Assembly: GCF_000346465.2 (NCBI RefSeq)
Contig: NC_034010.1
Coordinates: 26,312,643-26,376,642 of the forward strand
DNA length: 64,000 bases
Direction: 5' to 3'
DNA from: Prunus persica
Taxonomy: Eukaryota; Streptophyta; Magnoliopsida; Rosales; Rosaceae
Position numbers and translations under genes: made by a program. Positions within the stretch are counted from its first letter, which is position 1, and every line of letters starts with the position of its first letter. Below are positions 11,020 through 23,639 of the stretch, in pieces. The notes beneath the pieces were generated by a model. It had not been told where the DNA came from and made no database searches. It was given only the letters and a program-made list of their open reading frames with translations.

Positions 11020-14000
11020 TTGATTGATTGATTCAATCGGAGGTTGAGGTATGGTTTAATGACTAAAGCGCAATGTTAATTTGCGGTTTATCGGTGTATA
11101 TGTATATATATTTTATGTGGAATTTGATCTAAGCTTGGCGCTTATGGACGTTTGGTTGAAGTAAGACAAGAGTTTAATGTTAAATCAGTGTTTTATTATG
11201 GAATAAATATTGGTTTGTTATTAATGAATTTCATGTGGAGCTTGTAATGTGTTTGTTCGCTTTTGTCGAATGCATATGTTTTCTTGGAATGAATTGTATG
11301 ATTGATCTCAAATACTTGGTACGGTAACAGGGTTTGATTGATTGGTTTACTGGTGATATTTGGATTGTTTAAGAGAGTTAATTGGTAATTGGCAGAAAGA
11401 AGCATACATTTTTTTGAAGCAGTTTTTAGATGAATGGATGGTTGAGCAGCTCAACTTGAGCTTTTGACTGATGGAAGGTTTTGTGTAACCTTCAAAGCAA
11501 CTTTGTATAGCCGGAGAGTTGTGTGCTCGTCTCGTGGGATGGAAATTCATGCTCTGAGTTTAGGCTTTCTTTTTAGTAGATATGATTGAGAGCAGAAGAA
11601 ATTTCGAATTGGGGAAACGGGTTTTGTGTTTGAACTTTGGGTCTAGCTCACATTCACAACTATGAAAGTTGGGTATCTGTAATCTGACGATAATTGAACC
11701 GTAGCTAAATGTATCTTGCAATCTTTGCTGTGATTCTAGACTGGTGTGTATGGTTCAAAGGTTATCTTAGGTTTTCGCCTTCTCTACCTCTGTCTCGTGT
11801 GTGGTGCAGCAAGGGTTTTCCTATGCTTTTTGATATTAGACAGTGATGTTTGTTTCAAGGTTTTATGAAGCCTTTCCTTATTCTCTTCCAATGCAACAAG
11901 GATTTTCCCAATGCTCAAGACTGTTGGAACTGAACCAGGAGCTGCCCTGGAACTGTAAAAACCTACCAAGCTTCAACCCTATGGAGTCCAATCAATACAA
12001 TACCTCCATACCTAAGTCATATCTGTCATTGATACTCTTGAGGAATGAAAAGACGATTTTTGCTATGTTTAAAGTGGTTTGTGTGGCGATAGAGGAGACA
12101 ATGAAGAAGCAACAAGACCATTTGTTTTGTACAACTCGACAGGAATAGTTCCAGCCGTTTTCCATGAGTTTCATGTGTTAATTGCCATCTGGTTACTTAA
12201 CACATGAAACTCATGGAGGAGGACCGGGAAATCACAGTTTTGTAATTTTCTATCATCTTTGTCAGAGTCGAGTAATAAAAGATTGGATAGCTTGAAGGGA
12301 TCTTGGTTTTTTGACAAAAGTTTAATGAGTGGAATGAAACCGAAAGTAATATAGATGAACTTGGAGATCCATCAATCTTAGAAGACAATATATATTATGT
12401 TTAAAAAAATTTGTGCTGTTTTCTGTTCTATTCCAATCCTCTTCCTTCCAACATATCTGAAAGACTTGAGGATCTTCACTTAAATACTCCTACGGGTTCA
12501 AGTAGAGGCCTCTCAAATGGGCTGGGTCACTTGCGAGCAGATGAACTGCAATGGAAGGCAGACTCCTCAAAAAATAACCCATGGATCTCTCAGAAACCAT
12601 CTGAGACTGACTGGTCCGGTCCAATCCAGCCTTATCACCCAATGCGTTGCTAAAGCCCAAACCCAATATCCATCCAACCTAAACAAACACTTTCTCTTTT
12701 CCTTTCTTTTCTTTTTCTCATTTTAAAATTGAAGCCGACTGAACACTGGACAAGTGGTATGGTGGTTGTTGAGATTATTTGTCTCATATTAAAAATTAAG
12801 GAAGTTAATTTGAGTTTATAATGAGTTAGGGTTTCTTGAAATCGCAACTTTCTTTATAATATTAAAACAAGACTATTTACGTATTAAACTCAACGATCAT
12901 ACGCGCTCTCATGTTACCTAATATGTTGTCCACGTCTTACACTTCAAATTTGAAACCTTTATACTTCAAATTTGAAACGTCTACTACCTTCAATGGTACT
13001 GTTTTCTTCCCACGTTTGCCAAAATTAGAAGCTCATCATTACAAACACTGAACTTTTGATTTCTACATGGCTCTGCCTCCACTTTTGTGTTGTCCTCGTA
13101 ACAAGTGCTGGAAAAGCACAAGCACTCGAGCAAAGCGACAAACAGAAAAACAACTACGTCAAACGAACACAAATAAGTGCCAAAACCCTATATTTCCACA
13201 TGATTTGGATTTGCACCAAGGTTTTTTAGGAAAGAAAAAATAATTATAAAATGAAACATGGTGCCCCTAATGAACTCAATTTGACTACCACAACACAATT
13301 ATTCATCATTCCAAAGGAGTGGAGCACGGATTACGAGATGGGACCATTTGCACAAATCCAATCATGGTGTCCAATGTACGTACATCTCCTCGGACATAGA
13401 CATGGATCCATCTTAGAAGGGAAGCTCAATTGGAATTGGATTTCAATCCACTTTGATGTCAAGAACTTATCTCACTTTTTTCCCTAAATTATTGGATGAA
13501 TGATGTTAAACATGATTAGGTTAATTGGAAAAAAAACAAATCCCAATAGATTAGAGGCATTATTACCAATAACTAAATAAATTTAACTTATCCACTCGGA
13601 GTGATGAGAACCTCTTCTGGCCTCTTTCAATGTATATACATACGTAAGATTCATTTTCAATTGCTGGGTTTTCCTTTGACTTTGAGTGGTTGTTTGTGAC
13701 CAAGACAGAGACAACTTTAGAGCCAAAAAAAAAAAGAAAAATTGTTGATAAGTCCCAAATGGTTCCACAACTAATATAACCGAGGTATTTAGTGATAAAA
13801 TCCTATATTTACTGACTTTTGTAAGTGGTTAAGTTAGGGACAATATATGTGTTGCTAGTAGTGGATCGTTGTTCCATCTCTCTGAAATTTAACACAAATC
13901 AAGTTACGGTGTGAATCGATACAAGTTAGAAAAAACAAGTTGAATGCAATCATCATTTGAAAACAAAGAGATATATGGTACAAAACAATTAATTCATAGT

Positions 14001-15195
14001 TAGGAACACACACCACTCGTAATCTGTTCTTAATTCGAACATTTTGGTATCCACAGAAAGCAGAGATATTCGAGCAAGCACCAAGTCCATATAACATGAA
14101 ATGCAGCAGGAAACAAAACAAAAAAAGAAAATCATGATTAAGAATCAAACAAAGATTAGGAGGCTATATATATACATTTGACGTGACATATAGGGTACTA
14201 AAATAGGGCAATCAGCAACTAGAGGAGGGTTAGGAAACTGCAGCAACGCACGCCTAGAATAATTTTGTTCTCTTTTCTTTTTAACTTGTCTAGTATAATT
14301 TTGTTGGCAAGCACCAAACTATAATGATTTTTTGCGCAGATGTCACAGGCTACAGCTACTTACCATCATTCTTGGTGGACATTAAGTGAAAGAGGGAAAT
14401 ATATCAAACCCTAGCTAGGGTGGAAGGGAATGGTGCTCATTACATTCTTTCCTGCAATTGATTCTTCTCCCAATAGAACAATACCCTACTAGCTACTACT
14501 CCCACCAACAAAACATGTTAGCATTTGGAATTTCAAGTTTCCTTCTTTTCTTTTCTTAATGTAATTCTATATTTCTCGCTAGTTTTAGCGCGTAATTAAT
14601 TCTGAGTTATACTACAACAAAACTAGATACGACAACGGAAAAAAGTACAACATGCAGTTCGAACCAGCACTGTTATAGCTGCAAGAAAAGCAAAGTTGGA
14701 GCTCTGAATGAATACCACCAGATGACAAAGGAGGAAAAGTTACCATTCTATCAAATAGGGCATCCTACTTAGTTTTGGACCACAGCTAGCTCTATCCCTA
14801 TCCCTGTGCATGCATTTGGGGCAGGCATAATAACCATATCTGTATAAACTATCATGGATATCACTGTATATGAATTTTGTACAAATTGGAGCTCGAGACA
14901 ATTTTTGGTGGTCCATTATAGTTGTGGTGCGCCTACCCTACAAGTTTGGTGCCCATGAAAGTGGATACATGTATATTATTTTTTATTTGGACAAACATCA
15001 TGCTTCGTTTCTTCTACGATGTATTAATGAAGGCAATAAGAAAATATACATACATATTTTGATGTCAAAGGCAAAGCTGAGGCGCAGTTGGTTTTGATTG
15101 TCGGGATGCAGCAGTTGTAGTAGTAGTTGACGGGAGGGAGGTAGCAGCAATGTGACAGAAAATGACCACGTCTAGAGCATCAATATTTGATTACC

Positions 15196-15200
<5 letters not shown>
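11020..15200. other. Gene-poor region downstream of the SRC2-like gene
   Basis: About 4 kb with only short unsupported frames. The first 500 bases are probably the 3' flank of the SRC2-like gene, starting with a short TGAT repeat. It holds a 21-bp perfect inverted repeat (12161-12217). No protein family was recognised in any frame. Confidence 0.5.
12161..12217. repeat. Perfect 21-bp inverted repeat with 15-nt loop
   Basis: Arms 12161-12181 and 12197-12217 are exact reverse complements (core CATGAGTTTCATGTG / CACATGAAACTCATG). The loop is 12182-12196. Transcribed, it would form a stable short hairpin; it may also be the remnant of a small foldback element. Confidence 0.9.

Positions 15201-15249
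<49 letters not shown>
15201..15249. repeat. (TC)n microsatellite, 49 bases
   Basis: A long pure TC run with no recognised gene next to it. It is the longest dinucleotide repeat in the window. Confidence 0.95.
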
Positions 15250-15253
<4 letters not shown>

Positions 15254-16488
15254 TGGCCTGCAGAGCGTGGGTACGTATTTATGCTTCGAATGCCAATTAA
15301 TAAATGAAATTGTCTTTTAATTAGAGTTATAGGACAAGCTGTCCTACAAACCTCGGTCACCATATTCATCATCATATATATCCAAATTACCTAAGCTAAC
15401 TACCTTCTTCAACCAACCTAGCTAACAATTTTCTATCATAATTAACATTTTAATTGTAGTTATGGACATTAATTCACTATTTGGCTTGCGAGTAGTCTGA
15501 TTAATGAGGTCTCATAATATGGTATTGCTCATGTTTACTTCTTTTGAGAATCTTTCCTATTGAAATGAGATATGACATACTAAATTCACACACACTACAC
15601 GCAGTGGCAAACCTATTAAGGTGTCTCCCCTTGTCGGAAAATCTATTATAGGTGCTGCATATTGCACCTTTGCTCAACCTAGGAGGTGCACTCTAGGTGT
15701 TCAGTGAAAATCCTAAACGAAGTCAGTCTGCTGTTGTGCTGTGTTGTGTTGCGCAGCGCACTTGTTGTTGTTTCTTTAAACCTTGACCAAAATTGCACCT
15801 CTACTAAAAAAAATCAACCCATAATCTTTCATGTGAGAACAATATTATCATTTTTATGCACTAACTCTGCGGATTTGCTCATCAACAGGACCTTTTTATA
15901 TATTATCAAAAATAAAAAGGAAATGGGCAATTCATTTTTTTTATACATTTTGTATGCTACTTAAGACGCTAGATGGATCTAGACAAACTAGATGAATTCA
16001 TTATGATTGACGACGTTTGAATTAGGGCATATCGATTTAGAAATACGCTGATCGGCATTAAGTCGTAAAAAAAATATAAACAACGTAACGTCAATCATAA
16101 CAAAATACTTTTCACGGCAGGATGAGTTTGGTGGGCTGAACCTTTCAGAATGGGCACTGCTTGGCCGGCCTAGGAGGCTATGCCCTAATTCAAAGAACGT
16201 CAACGGGAATATATTCATGCAGACTGCTTCATTGTCCATTGTCCAAAACCCAGATACATGAACGCTCACTGCTCACTACATGATAATATTCATATACTCT
16301 GTATTCTCTGTATTGTCAACATTTTGACCTTTGTCAATGTGTCATTCTCATGCATAAAAAACAAAAAGTAAACCTAAGAAGTAGGTCACGTCACTGAGCA
16401 TAAAAAAGGGCCATTAATAGATTCTTTCAAGAAAAATGTACCTTCATTTCTTCATCATGTGAAATACCAAGGGTCGGTGGCATGAGTT

Positions 16489-16918
16489 GTTAGAGCACTT
16501 TCACCGCATAGTCTAGTCTCGCGACAAAAGGTCCTTTCAGGCTGAAGAAATTCACTCCACCATACAAATTTAGCCTGGGCAAATAGTGGGCTCCACAAAG
16601 ATTGGAGAGGCTCGAAGACAAGAATAACCTGAGTTGTGGTCTAAGATTGCTGATGTTAATTAGAGAATAATTTTTTAAAAAAAATTTAACAAAAAATTCA
16701 GAATCTTTTTTTATACATACCTAGCAATTTTATTATTATTAATCTCATAGATAAAAATAAAATTAATCCCATGTGAATATAATTGCATTTGGGTTACCAT
16801 GACAATGGGTGGAAAGACATAAAAAATATTGCTAAGCCAAACACTATTCGCGTGAATAGTGTCTGCCTTTACTTGGCCTTATCCTTTAGTGTGGCACTAT
16901 AGATAAAAATGCTCTTAA
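16489..16918. mobile_element. Non-autonomous DNA transposon (MITE-like), GAGCA-type ends
   Basis: The left end TTAGAGCACTTTCACCG and the right end, read inverted as TTAAGAGCATTTTTATC, form imperfect terminal inverted repeats around about 430 bases. Just inside the right end is a near-palindrome CACTATTCGCGTGAATAGTG (16842-16861), common in such elements. There is no coding capacity. The target duplication is not clear, so the superfamily is left open. Confidence 0.5.
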
Positions 16919-17280
16919 GTAACGCAACATCTATAGCTCTTTCATTTTACATTGGTCAAATACACGTACTAAAAGTTATAAATAAATAAAAAGACATACC
17001 TATAATATAGATGAAAGTTAACCTAGGTTTGTTCTCAGTTTGTGCTTCACGATTGTTTTAATTTCATTTGTTTGCATAACAACATAAAGAGAACATGCAT
17101 ATATACATTACTAGAAAACTTAAAAAACATTACTAGAAAATTTCAAAAAGAGTGACGGATGATCTGAGGCCTGTAATAGCAAAGGCCATAATGTACCGGT
17201 AGTCAAAAATGGATTCGTCACTACTCACATAGAAGTCATATATTACATTATTGTGTTTATTACATGGTGTTGCCAATAAT

Positions 17281-17341
17281 TTTTGTCAATGTAAACAAAG
17301 TCGGTGGACAGTAAATTTTGCCAATGTAAACAAAGTCGGTG
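17281..17341. repeat. Short tandem duplication, 35-bp period
   Basis: The block beginning TTTTGTCAATGTAAACAAAG at 17281 recurs at 17316 with one T-to-C change, followed in both copies by TCGGTG. Only two copies are present. Confidence 0.9.
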
Positions 17342-18332
17342 ACCAATAGAACGACGGGGCAATACCAAAACCAAAAAATTAATGTGGTGTTACAAGAGTA
17401 AAGTAGAAAAAGGCTACTATAACAACTACAAAGTAGGAAGGTTAGGGAAGGAGAAAAAAAAAAAAAAGGGGTGCACCGTCAACATGTTTTAAATACTTTC
17501 ATCAAAGCTTCTTATATAAAATAGTCAATGGTTCTAATGGAAGTCGCCATTTTGTAATTTTGGCACATTAATATATGACAAGACTTGACCTTTGCCCATT
17601 GTGATTGTGATGGTTGTTGAATTATCTGAACCTGATTAGCATAATCTGGATGTCTTGAAATACCATCTTTTCTCCAAAAAAATAATATCTGTATGTCTTG
17701 ATTGGAAACACCAAAAACATTTAGTGGACACATTTGTCATCATCCGTAAAGTTCAATGGAACACAAACGTTATACGGCCATGATATTGCCCAATGCACAA
17801 TACGTTTTTTCTATTGAAGAAATGGAGGAAACCTCTTATTTTAATAATTTTAAAAAGTTATAAAAATGGACTTAGTTAAGTTGACTAAATTGAATGTGCT
17901 TCTCACTCTGTACCTAAGTTGAATTTCCTTTTCCATAATCTACATATGTAAAGCAAAAGGCATGGTGAAACATTCAAAATACCAGAAAATGTCATTGGTT
18001 AATGAATATTAAGAATTGAAATTATTATGGATCCTATTTTTTTGAAACACAACTATCCATTATCTTTTTTAATTCTAAAATATATATATATTTTTTTAAA
18101 GGCCTCTCGCAAAAGCAGAAACGTGTACGGAAAGGCTAATTTATATTAAAATAGAACATCACTTCCATCAACAAAACAAAAAGTTGAAAAACGTTAATTA
18201 TGTTGGTTGGAACATATATATCTAATTTTTAATAATAGAAATGCTAGTTTGACATGTTGGGTATTTCCTAATAGGCTTAATTAGTGTTTTACTTATGAAA
18301 TGGATGCCCCGTGTTTTACTTATGAAATGGAT

Positions 18333-18336
<4 letters not shown>

Positions 18337-18370
<34 letters not shown>
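18337..18370. repeat. (AG)n microsatellite
   Basis: 34 bases of pure AG without a recognised neighbouring gene. Confidence 0.95.
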
Positions 18371-18380
<10 letters not shown>

Positions 18381-18865
18381 GCAATGGAGGTGTGATGGGG
18401 GTTAAGTGATGAAAATGGACAGAAATGATAAAGTGAGAAAGTTTTAGTGGTTTCTATATATTATAGGAGTTAAGTGAGAACATTTTAATTTTAACCGCAA
18501 TTGGGAATAAATTTGTGTTTTAAATTACACCACCCATCATATAAAAAACAATTATATTTCTTTAAAAAGATTAGTAGATAATGCTACCCAATCCCATTCG
18601 AGTTTCTAATATTAGAAAGAAAGTTTTTTTTTTTTTTTTGGTCAAGATATTAGAAAGAAAGTAACCATTAAAATAAGAACTAATTGTACCAAAATTTTAC
18701 TGTTTACTTTATTCCAGAAGAAACAAAACTGAAATAAAAATGTCTCAGATTCAAAGGACCGTGGCACCCGATGATGGTGGTTTCGGGGCAAATGCACAAG
18801 CAAGCAGTAGCATGGCCAATTTGCCATTGAACAACTAGCTCGCGTGGCAGCTGGGTTCTAACTGG

Positions 18866-18955
18866 CATACACGTGGCAGATATCAAGGTTCACTTGCAAC
18901 GTACACTTGGTGATTGGAACTCTTGATCTGTCTGTCATACACGTGGCAGACATCA
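18866..18955. promoter_or_regulatory. Two 20-bp direct repeats carrying ACACGTGGCA (ABRE/G-box-like)
   Basis: CATACACGTGGCAGATATCA at 18866 recurs 70 bases later at 18936 with one change (CATATC/CACATC region). Each copy carries ACACGTGGC, the core bound by ABF-type bZIP proteins. A related CGCGTGGCAG sits at 18841. There is no gene start within 2.8 kb, so a regulatory role is only inferred. Confidence 0.45.
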
Positions 18956-19859
18956 ACGGAGGCTGCAGCCAAAACTATATGGATCCCAACAATTAAAACC
19001 CAAATAAGAAAATGGGTCTTAGTATTTAGACACCACGGGCTGTCACAATACTATATTTTTTATTTTTGGTACTGCATTTATACAATATTTTTCTCAATAT
19101 AATGATATAAATGAGCAATGGACCGTCTAAGTCAAACAATTAATTAAGCCACATACATACAATTAATTATGCTTAATTAGCATTTAAATAGTAATTAGCA
19201 ATTAAAACCTGGCACACGCCGACAAATCATAATTGACGGTTTTAGTTTAGAAGAATCTTGCATATAACTTAATTAACCGACCATATTTCTATCAGGTAAT
19301 CTCAAACATATGCTATATAAATAAATAAAAATAAATAAATGTACTTATGACAACATAATTAATAATAATATGGCAAATAAAGCTTAATTAATTTTGCAGA
19401 GGACAGTTCAAGGTTAGCTGACCAAACAGTTGAGATTCTTGGGGGGCCGACCTTTCTAGGGATCGGAAGAATGACAGCCAACCTACAGAATGTAAATAGT
19501 CGGCGCTATTCTTAATTACATGGATAATTAATTACTCAATTAAGTTTTTGCATGAGAAAAAAATTGATTATCGTGGAATCTTCACAAAGTTTATCTCATA
19601 GTACGCTAACTGGCAAGTGAGTGCTGTTTAAGCAAACTCTGTGGCAATATTACCGTAGGCTCCTGGCGAAATAATAATAAGAAAATAATATATAGTAAAT
19701 TAAACATCAATCACCCTAGCCTAGCTAGTTGACAACTTGGGATGAAGAAACAAAAACAACTGTCTCTACTTGGATGCAATCAGATAGAGATCAAGTGGAC
19801 AAAAATGAAAAACCAAATTGTTATTTTTTTTTAATGATAAAAAGTTTAGGAAAAGGGGA

Positions 19860-20050
19860 GGCTACCTCATCCCAGAATTATGACATACCAAGATCTATTT
19901 GAGGACTTACAAATGGGGTTTCAGCTCCTTTTTTATTTTTACATATTACACATCAAGAGAAATTGTAAGCCGCGGAACTCGAACCTAGTCCTGGATAGCA
20001 AAAGAGAATGATCATTACCAACTCAATCAACTTTCGTTTGCCAAAATTGT
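19860..20050 (-). mobile_element. tRNA-derived SINE-like element
   Basis: On the minus strand, GTTGATTGAGTTGGTAATG (around 20031-20013) fits a Pol III A box, and GGTTCGAGTTCC (19985-19974) is an exact B box. The spacing of about 35-45 bases is tRNA-like, but no cloverleaf can be drawn, so it is not a tRNA gene. Ends are approximate. Confidence 0.5.
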
Positions 20051-20552
20051 TATTTTCACTTCTTTTTTTCTCCCTTATTTTCACTTAATTGTCATTATAT
20101 GTACTAATATTTCTTAGCTCTTTATAAATAAGAGTCAAATTAATCACAGGCCGACACATACGAATAATTAAATTATTAAAATTAGAAAGAAAAAGATAAA
20201 TTTGCACGTGTGTAAATATGATTTATGGTCATGATTTGATTTGGGTGAAAAATCCGCAGTATATTGATGGAAAGGAGTGCGGGTAGTATAAATGTGTTTA
20301 ATTGGATGCGTGGGGGGAGGCATGAGTATCTTGTTATGTATGGGAATTGTGTAATTCAAGGCGGACTCCATTGGATATTGCTGGAGGATCTACTGCTACC
20401 TGTGAGAGATTTCAACTAGAAAATCTCATCTCCACAGATTCTGAATATATGAGAGAAAATCTCACAGATTCTTGTTGGAGTGAGTAAAATCTCTGAAATC
20501 CAATATGCATCGCTGCTGTTTCAATATTCATTCCTTAATTATAGAATAATTT

Positions 20553-20966
20553 TTAGAGTTATTTTCACTGACACCCTTTGAGATTTTTTATGTTTTCACA
20601 AAATTGCCTCAAGTCTAAAAAATTATATGAACACATCTTCAGGTTTCGGTTTTTTTAAATTTTTTTACAAAATCCCTTTTCATTGATTGTTTGTCCAAAA
20701 TTTGATGATTTCATTGAAAAAAAAACTTATGCAAATGCCAACATTATCCTCAATGAAGTATATGCAATATGATATCAAAGTCCAACTTTGTCATTTGGAG
20801 AATTTTTTTTGCATAAAATTATCAATCTTTGGATGAAAAATCACTAAAAGTGAGTTTTGTGAAAACAATTTAAAACCTTAAGGGGTGTACATGGAATTTC
20901 TAAAACCTCAAGGAGTTTTGTGAAAAAACCGAAATTTTTAAAGGATATTATTGTAAATAACTCTAA
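20553..20966. mobile_element. Foldback/MITE-like element of about 410 bp
   Basis: TTAGAGTTATTT at 20553 is repeated inverted as AAATAACTCTAA ending at 20966. Inside, both arms carry related stretches in opposite orientation (TTTCGGTTTTTT, TTTTCACAAAA, CCTTGAGG/CCTCAAG), so the whole block can fold on itself imperfectly. There is no coding capacity. Confidence 0.55.
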
Positions 20967-21654
20967 TTATTAATAATTAATTTGTAACTTAACTTGTCGA
21001 CAGTCAACACGTTCAATATTTTTTAGTTGGCATGGTGGTGCTTAGACTTCATATTATCTCTTATAAAGAAGGACTTTTGAGAACCATCCGAAATATCCGC
21101 AGGCTGAGCTCAGCTCATTGGCTTTAATGTAAATTTCTTATTTAAGACGTCTTATTATGTGATTTGTTGAGTTTGGGTTAGACTTATTGTGTCTTCGGAC
21201 TTTTCGTTTTATCAATGAAGTTTTCCTCGTTTCGTTGAATTTCTCTCAAATTTTCATCATGTATTTACTTTAAAAAAAAACCCTAGCCTTTTAATTAGTT
21301 TTAGTTTTCCACTAATAAAACTACAATCGTTGTAATTTCATTAGTTTGCATGTCAGAAACTAGCCGGGAAATCTAACACGTGGTTTCCAATCGCAGCTAC
21401 GATTTGGGATGCTGATGATGATTATGATTAGGAAATTATATGCAGACAGGAGAGATAGAGTGAATGTATCATCAGATACAAACCCACGACCCATCCATTC
21501 GCATATTCTTCATGAAACGTTAATAAAAAAAAATAAAAGAGAATTAAAGTAATTAAATAAACGATGACAACCAAATCAGCAATAAATTACTAAATTAAGA
21601 AACACACCAGCCCCCGTCAGCACATTCATGCATCCAAAACCACAACCCACCCCC

Positions 21655-21662
21655 TATAAATA
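21655..21662 (+). promoter_or_regulatory. TATA box of the BAHD gene
   Basis: TATAAATA preceded by a C-rich run (CCACCCCC), 107 nt before the start codon at 21769. Position and context are typical of plant core promoters. Confidence 0.7.
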
Positions 21663-21768
21663 CCACTCCCAACTCTCACACCTTCCTCACTCCTCCTCCT
21701 CAGTGTTTACTCACATTTCCAACCCTCCTCCACACCATTAGACACTTGGCGCCCATCATTCAATCAAA

Positions 21769-23265
21769 ATGCCTTCTTCAAACTCGCCAACGTCTCTAAC
21801 TCAAACTCAAATGGTGGCCAAGTCCACCGTCTTCCCCGACCAGCCCTCCACACTCGGTGACCTCAAGCTCTCCGTCTCCGACCTCCCCATGCTCTCCTGC
21901 CACTACATCCAGAAGGGCCTCCTCTTCCCTCTTCCTCCTTTCCCCATCCAACACTCTCTCATCCCCCTCCTCAAAGCCTCTCTCTCCCAGAGCCTCTCTC
22001 GTTTCCCTCCCTTGGCCGGCCGCTTGACCACTTACTCCGACGGTCACGTTCACATCACCTGCAACGACGCGGGCGTCGACTTCATCCACGCCTCTGCCCC
22101 CAGTCTCTCCACCCGAGACATTTTGGGCCCCACTGACGTCCCCAATTGCGTCAAGGACTTGTTCCCCTTCGACCGCACCGTCAGCTACACCGGCCACCAC
22201 AACTCAATCCTGGCCGTCCAGGTCACCGAGCTCAGCGACGCTGTTTTCATCGGCTGCGCTCTCAATCACGCCGTCACCGACGGCACCTCCTTCTGGAACT
22301 TCTTCAACACCTTCGCCGAGCTCTGCAGACTGTCGTCATCATCATCACCTAATGAGAACAAGAAACTTACCATAGCGAAGCAGCCCGACTTCAGCCGGAG
22401 CTCCGTTATCATATCGCCTGCCGTGCTCCGGTTCCCGGAAGGAGGTCCCAAAGTCACCTTCTCCCTCACCGAGCCTTTGCGCGAGCGAATTTTCAGCTTC
22501 AGCACAGAAGCGATTCAAAACCTCAAATCCCGAACCAACAGTAAAAAATGGGCCGAATTCCAAAACGACGACGCTTTAATAAGCGCCGTTGAGATTCTCG
22601 GGAAGCAGAGCAACGACCCCTACGAGATTAACAACTCAAACGGCGCCAGAGTGACATCAATTATCGAAAACTGGTTCAAGAACTCCAACGCCAAAACGGC
22701 ACCCGAAATTTCGTCGTTTCAGTCTCTCTGCGCGCTCCTCTGGCGATCCGTGACGCGCGCGAGGAAATTGCCGTCCTCGAAAACGACGACATTCAGAATG
22801 GCTGTGAATTGCCGTCACAGGCTGGAGCCCAAGCTGGACGCGTACTACTTCGGGAACGCAATCCAGAGCATCCCGACGTACGCGACGGCGGGAGAGGTGC
22901 TGTCGAACGACACACGGTGGTGCGCGGAGCAGCTGAACAAGAACGTGAAGGAGCACGACAACGACAAGGTGCGAGGTGTCGTAGAGGATTGGGAGATGGA
23001 CCCGCGGGTGTTTCCGCTTGGCAACTTCGACGGTGCGACGATGACGATGGGGAGCTCGCCGAGATTTCCGATGTACGACAACGATTTCGGGTGGGGGAGA
23101 CCATTAGCAATTCGGAGCGGGAGGGCGAATAAATTTGACGGAAAGATATCGGCGTTTCCGGGGAGGGAAGGAGCTGGGAGCGTTGATCTTGAGGTGGTTT
23201 TGGCGCCTGACACTATGGCTCTGCTTGAAACGGACTCTGAGTTCATGCAATACGTGTCGAGCTGA
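21769..23265 (+). CDS. BAHD (HXXXD-type) acyltransferase
   Basis: A 498-aa intronless acyl-CoA-dependent acyltransferase of the BAHD family, cytosolic enzymes that acylate alcohols or amines in secondary metabolism. The catalytic HXXXD motif is HAVTDG (His167, Asp171) and the structural DFGWG motif is at 439-443; both are intact. Other family blocks are FPPLAGRL (79-86), the FQSLCALLWRSVTRAR block and the end TMALLETDSEFMQYV, which resembles the At2g39980 / At3g50280-like subgroup. Compared with a usual 430-460 aa it carries extra sequence around 260-310. The substrate cannot be told from sequence. Start: first ATG after the TATA box, with no upstream ATG in the short leader. High GC at third positions leaves several antisense frames open; I treat them as shadows. 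Confidence 0.95.
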   Translation: MPSSNSPTSLTQTQMVAKSTVFPDQPSTLGDLKLSVSDLPMLSCHYIQKGLLFPLPPFPIQHSLIPLLKASLSQSLSRFPPLAGRLTTYSDGHVHITCNDAGVDFIHASAPSLSTRDILGPTDVPNCVKDLFPFDRTVSYTGHHNSILAVQVTELSDAVFIGCALNHAVTDGTSFWNFFNTFAELCRLSSSSSPNENKKLTIAKQPDFSRSSVIISPAVLRFPEGGPKVTFSLTEPLRERIFSFSTEAIQNLKSRTNSKKWAEFQNDDALISAVEILGKQSNDPYEINNSNGARVTSIIENWFKNSNAKTAPEISSFQSLCALLWRSVTRARKLPSSKTTTFRMAVNCRHRLEPKLDAYYFGNAIQSIPTYATAGEVLSNDTRWCAEQLNKNVKEHDNDKVRGVVEDWEMDPRVFPLGNFDGATMTMGSSPRFPMYDNDFGWGRPLAIRSGRANKFDGKISAFPGREGAGSVDLEVVLAPDTMALLETDSEFMQYVSS

Positions 23266-23639
23266 GCTTGTGGATGATGTCATATTTTCTATATAAAAAC
23301 AAAAGTAAGAAGAAAAAGGGATGTGGATGAAGGGGAAATGGTTGGGTGCGGTTGATCAAGGTCCCTATTTTTATATCTGCACTCTGCTGCTGACCGTTGG
23401 ATTGTATGCGTCCTTGGGATGAACGGGGGTGATTTGGTTCAGAGGCCAATGGATGGGGGGATGTTGATCTGTGTATTTGTGTCATTTTGTTTCGTTTACT
23501 GGTGTGTGTCTCGTTTAGATATGAATTATAATTTTATTGACTTTTGTTTTTTCAACTATATTTCTTTTGTTTTTTTTGTTCTGATTTTGTGGGGCCAACG
23601 TTCTAACAAAATTAATTAGTCTTATCACCAGGTTTCGTT

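Larger units (their letters stand above)
15250..18336. other. Gene-poor AT-rich region with TE remnants
   Basis: About 3 kb with no supported gene. It includes a MITE-like element (16489-16918) and a short direct duplication (17281-17341). Confidence 0.5.
18371..21654. other. Intergenic region upstream of the BAHD gene
   Basis: AT-rich, no supported gene. It contains duplicated ABRE-like sites (18866-18955), a SINE-like element (19860-20050) and a foldback element (20553-20966); the last 700 bases are presumed promoter of the BAHD gene. Confidence 0.5.

Noticed and set aside
11843..12653. Short frames of 60-101 codons considered as a small gene or gene remnant
   Set aside because: No family resemblance, no consistent splice structure, and an inverted repeat interrupts the block.
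19974..20031. tRNA gene suggested by exact A and B boxes
   Set aside because: No acceptor stem or anticodon arm can be drawn; a SINE head fits better.
21796..23246. Long antisense and alternate frames inside the BAHD gene (up to 134 codons)
   Set aside because: They result from high third-position GC in the real frame; none shows a domain or start context.
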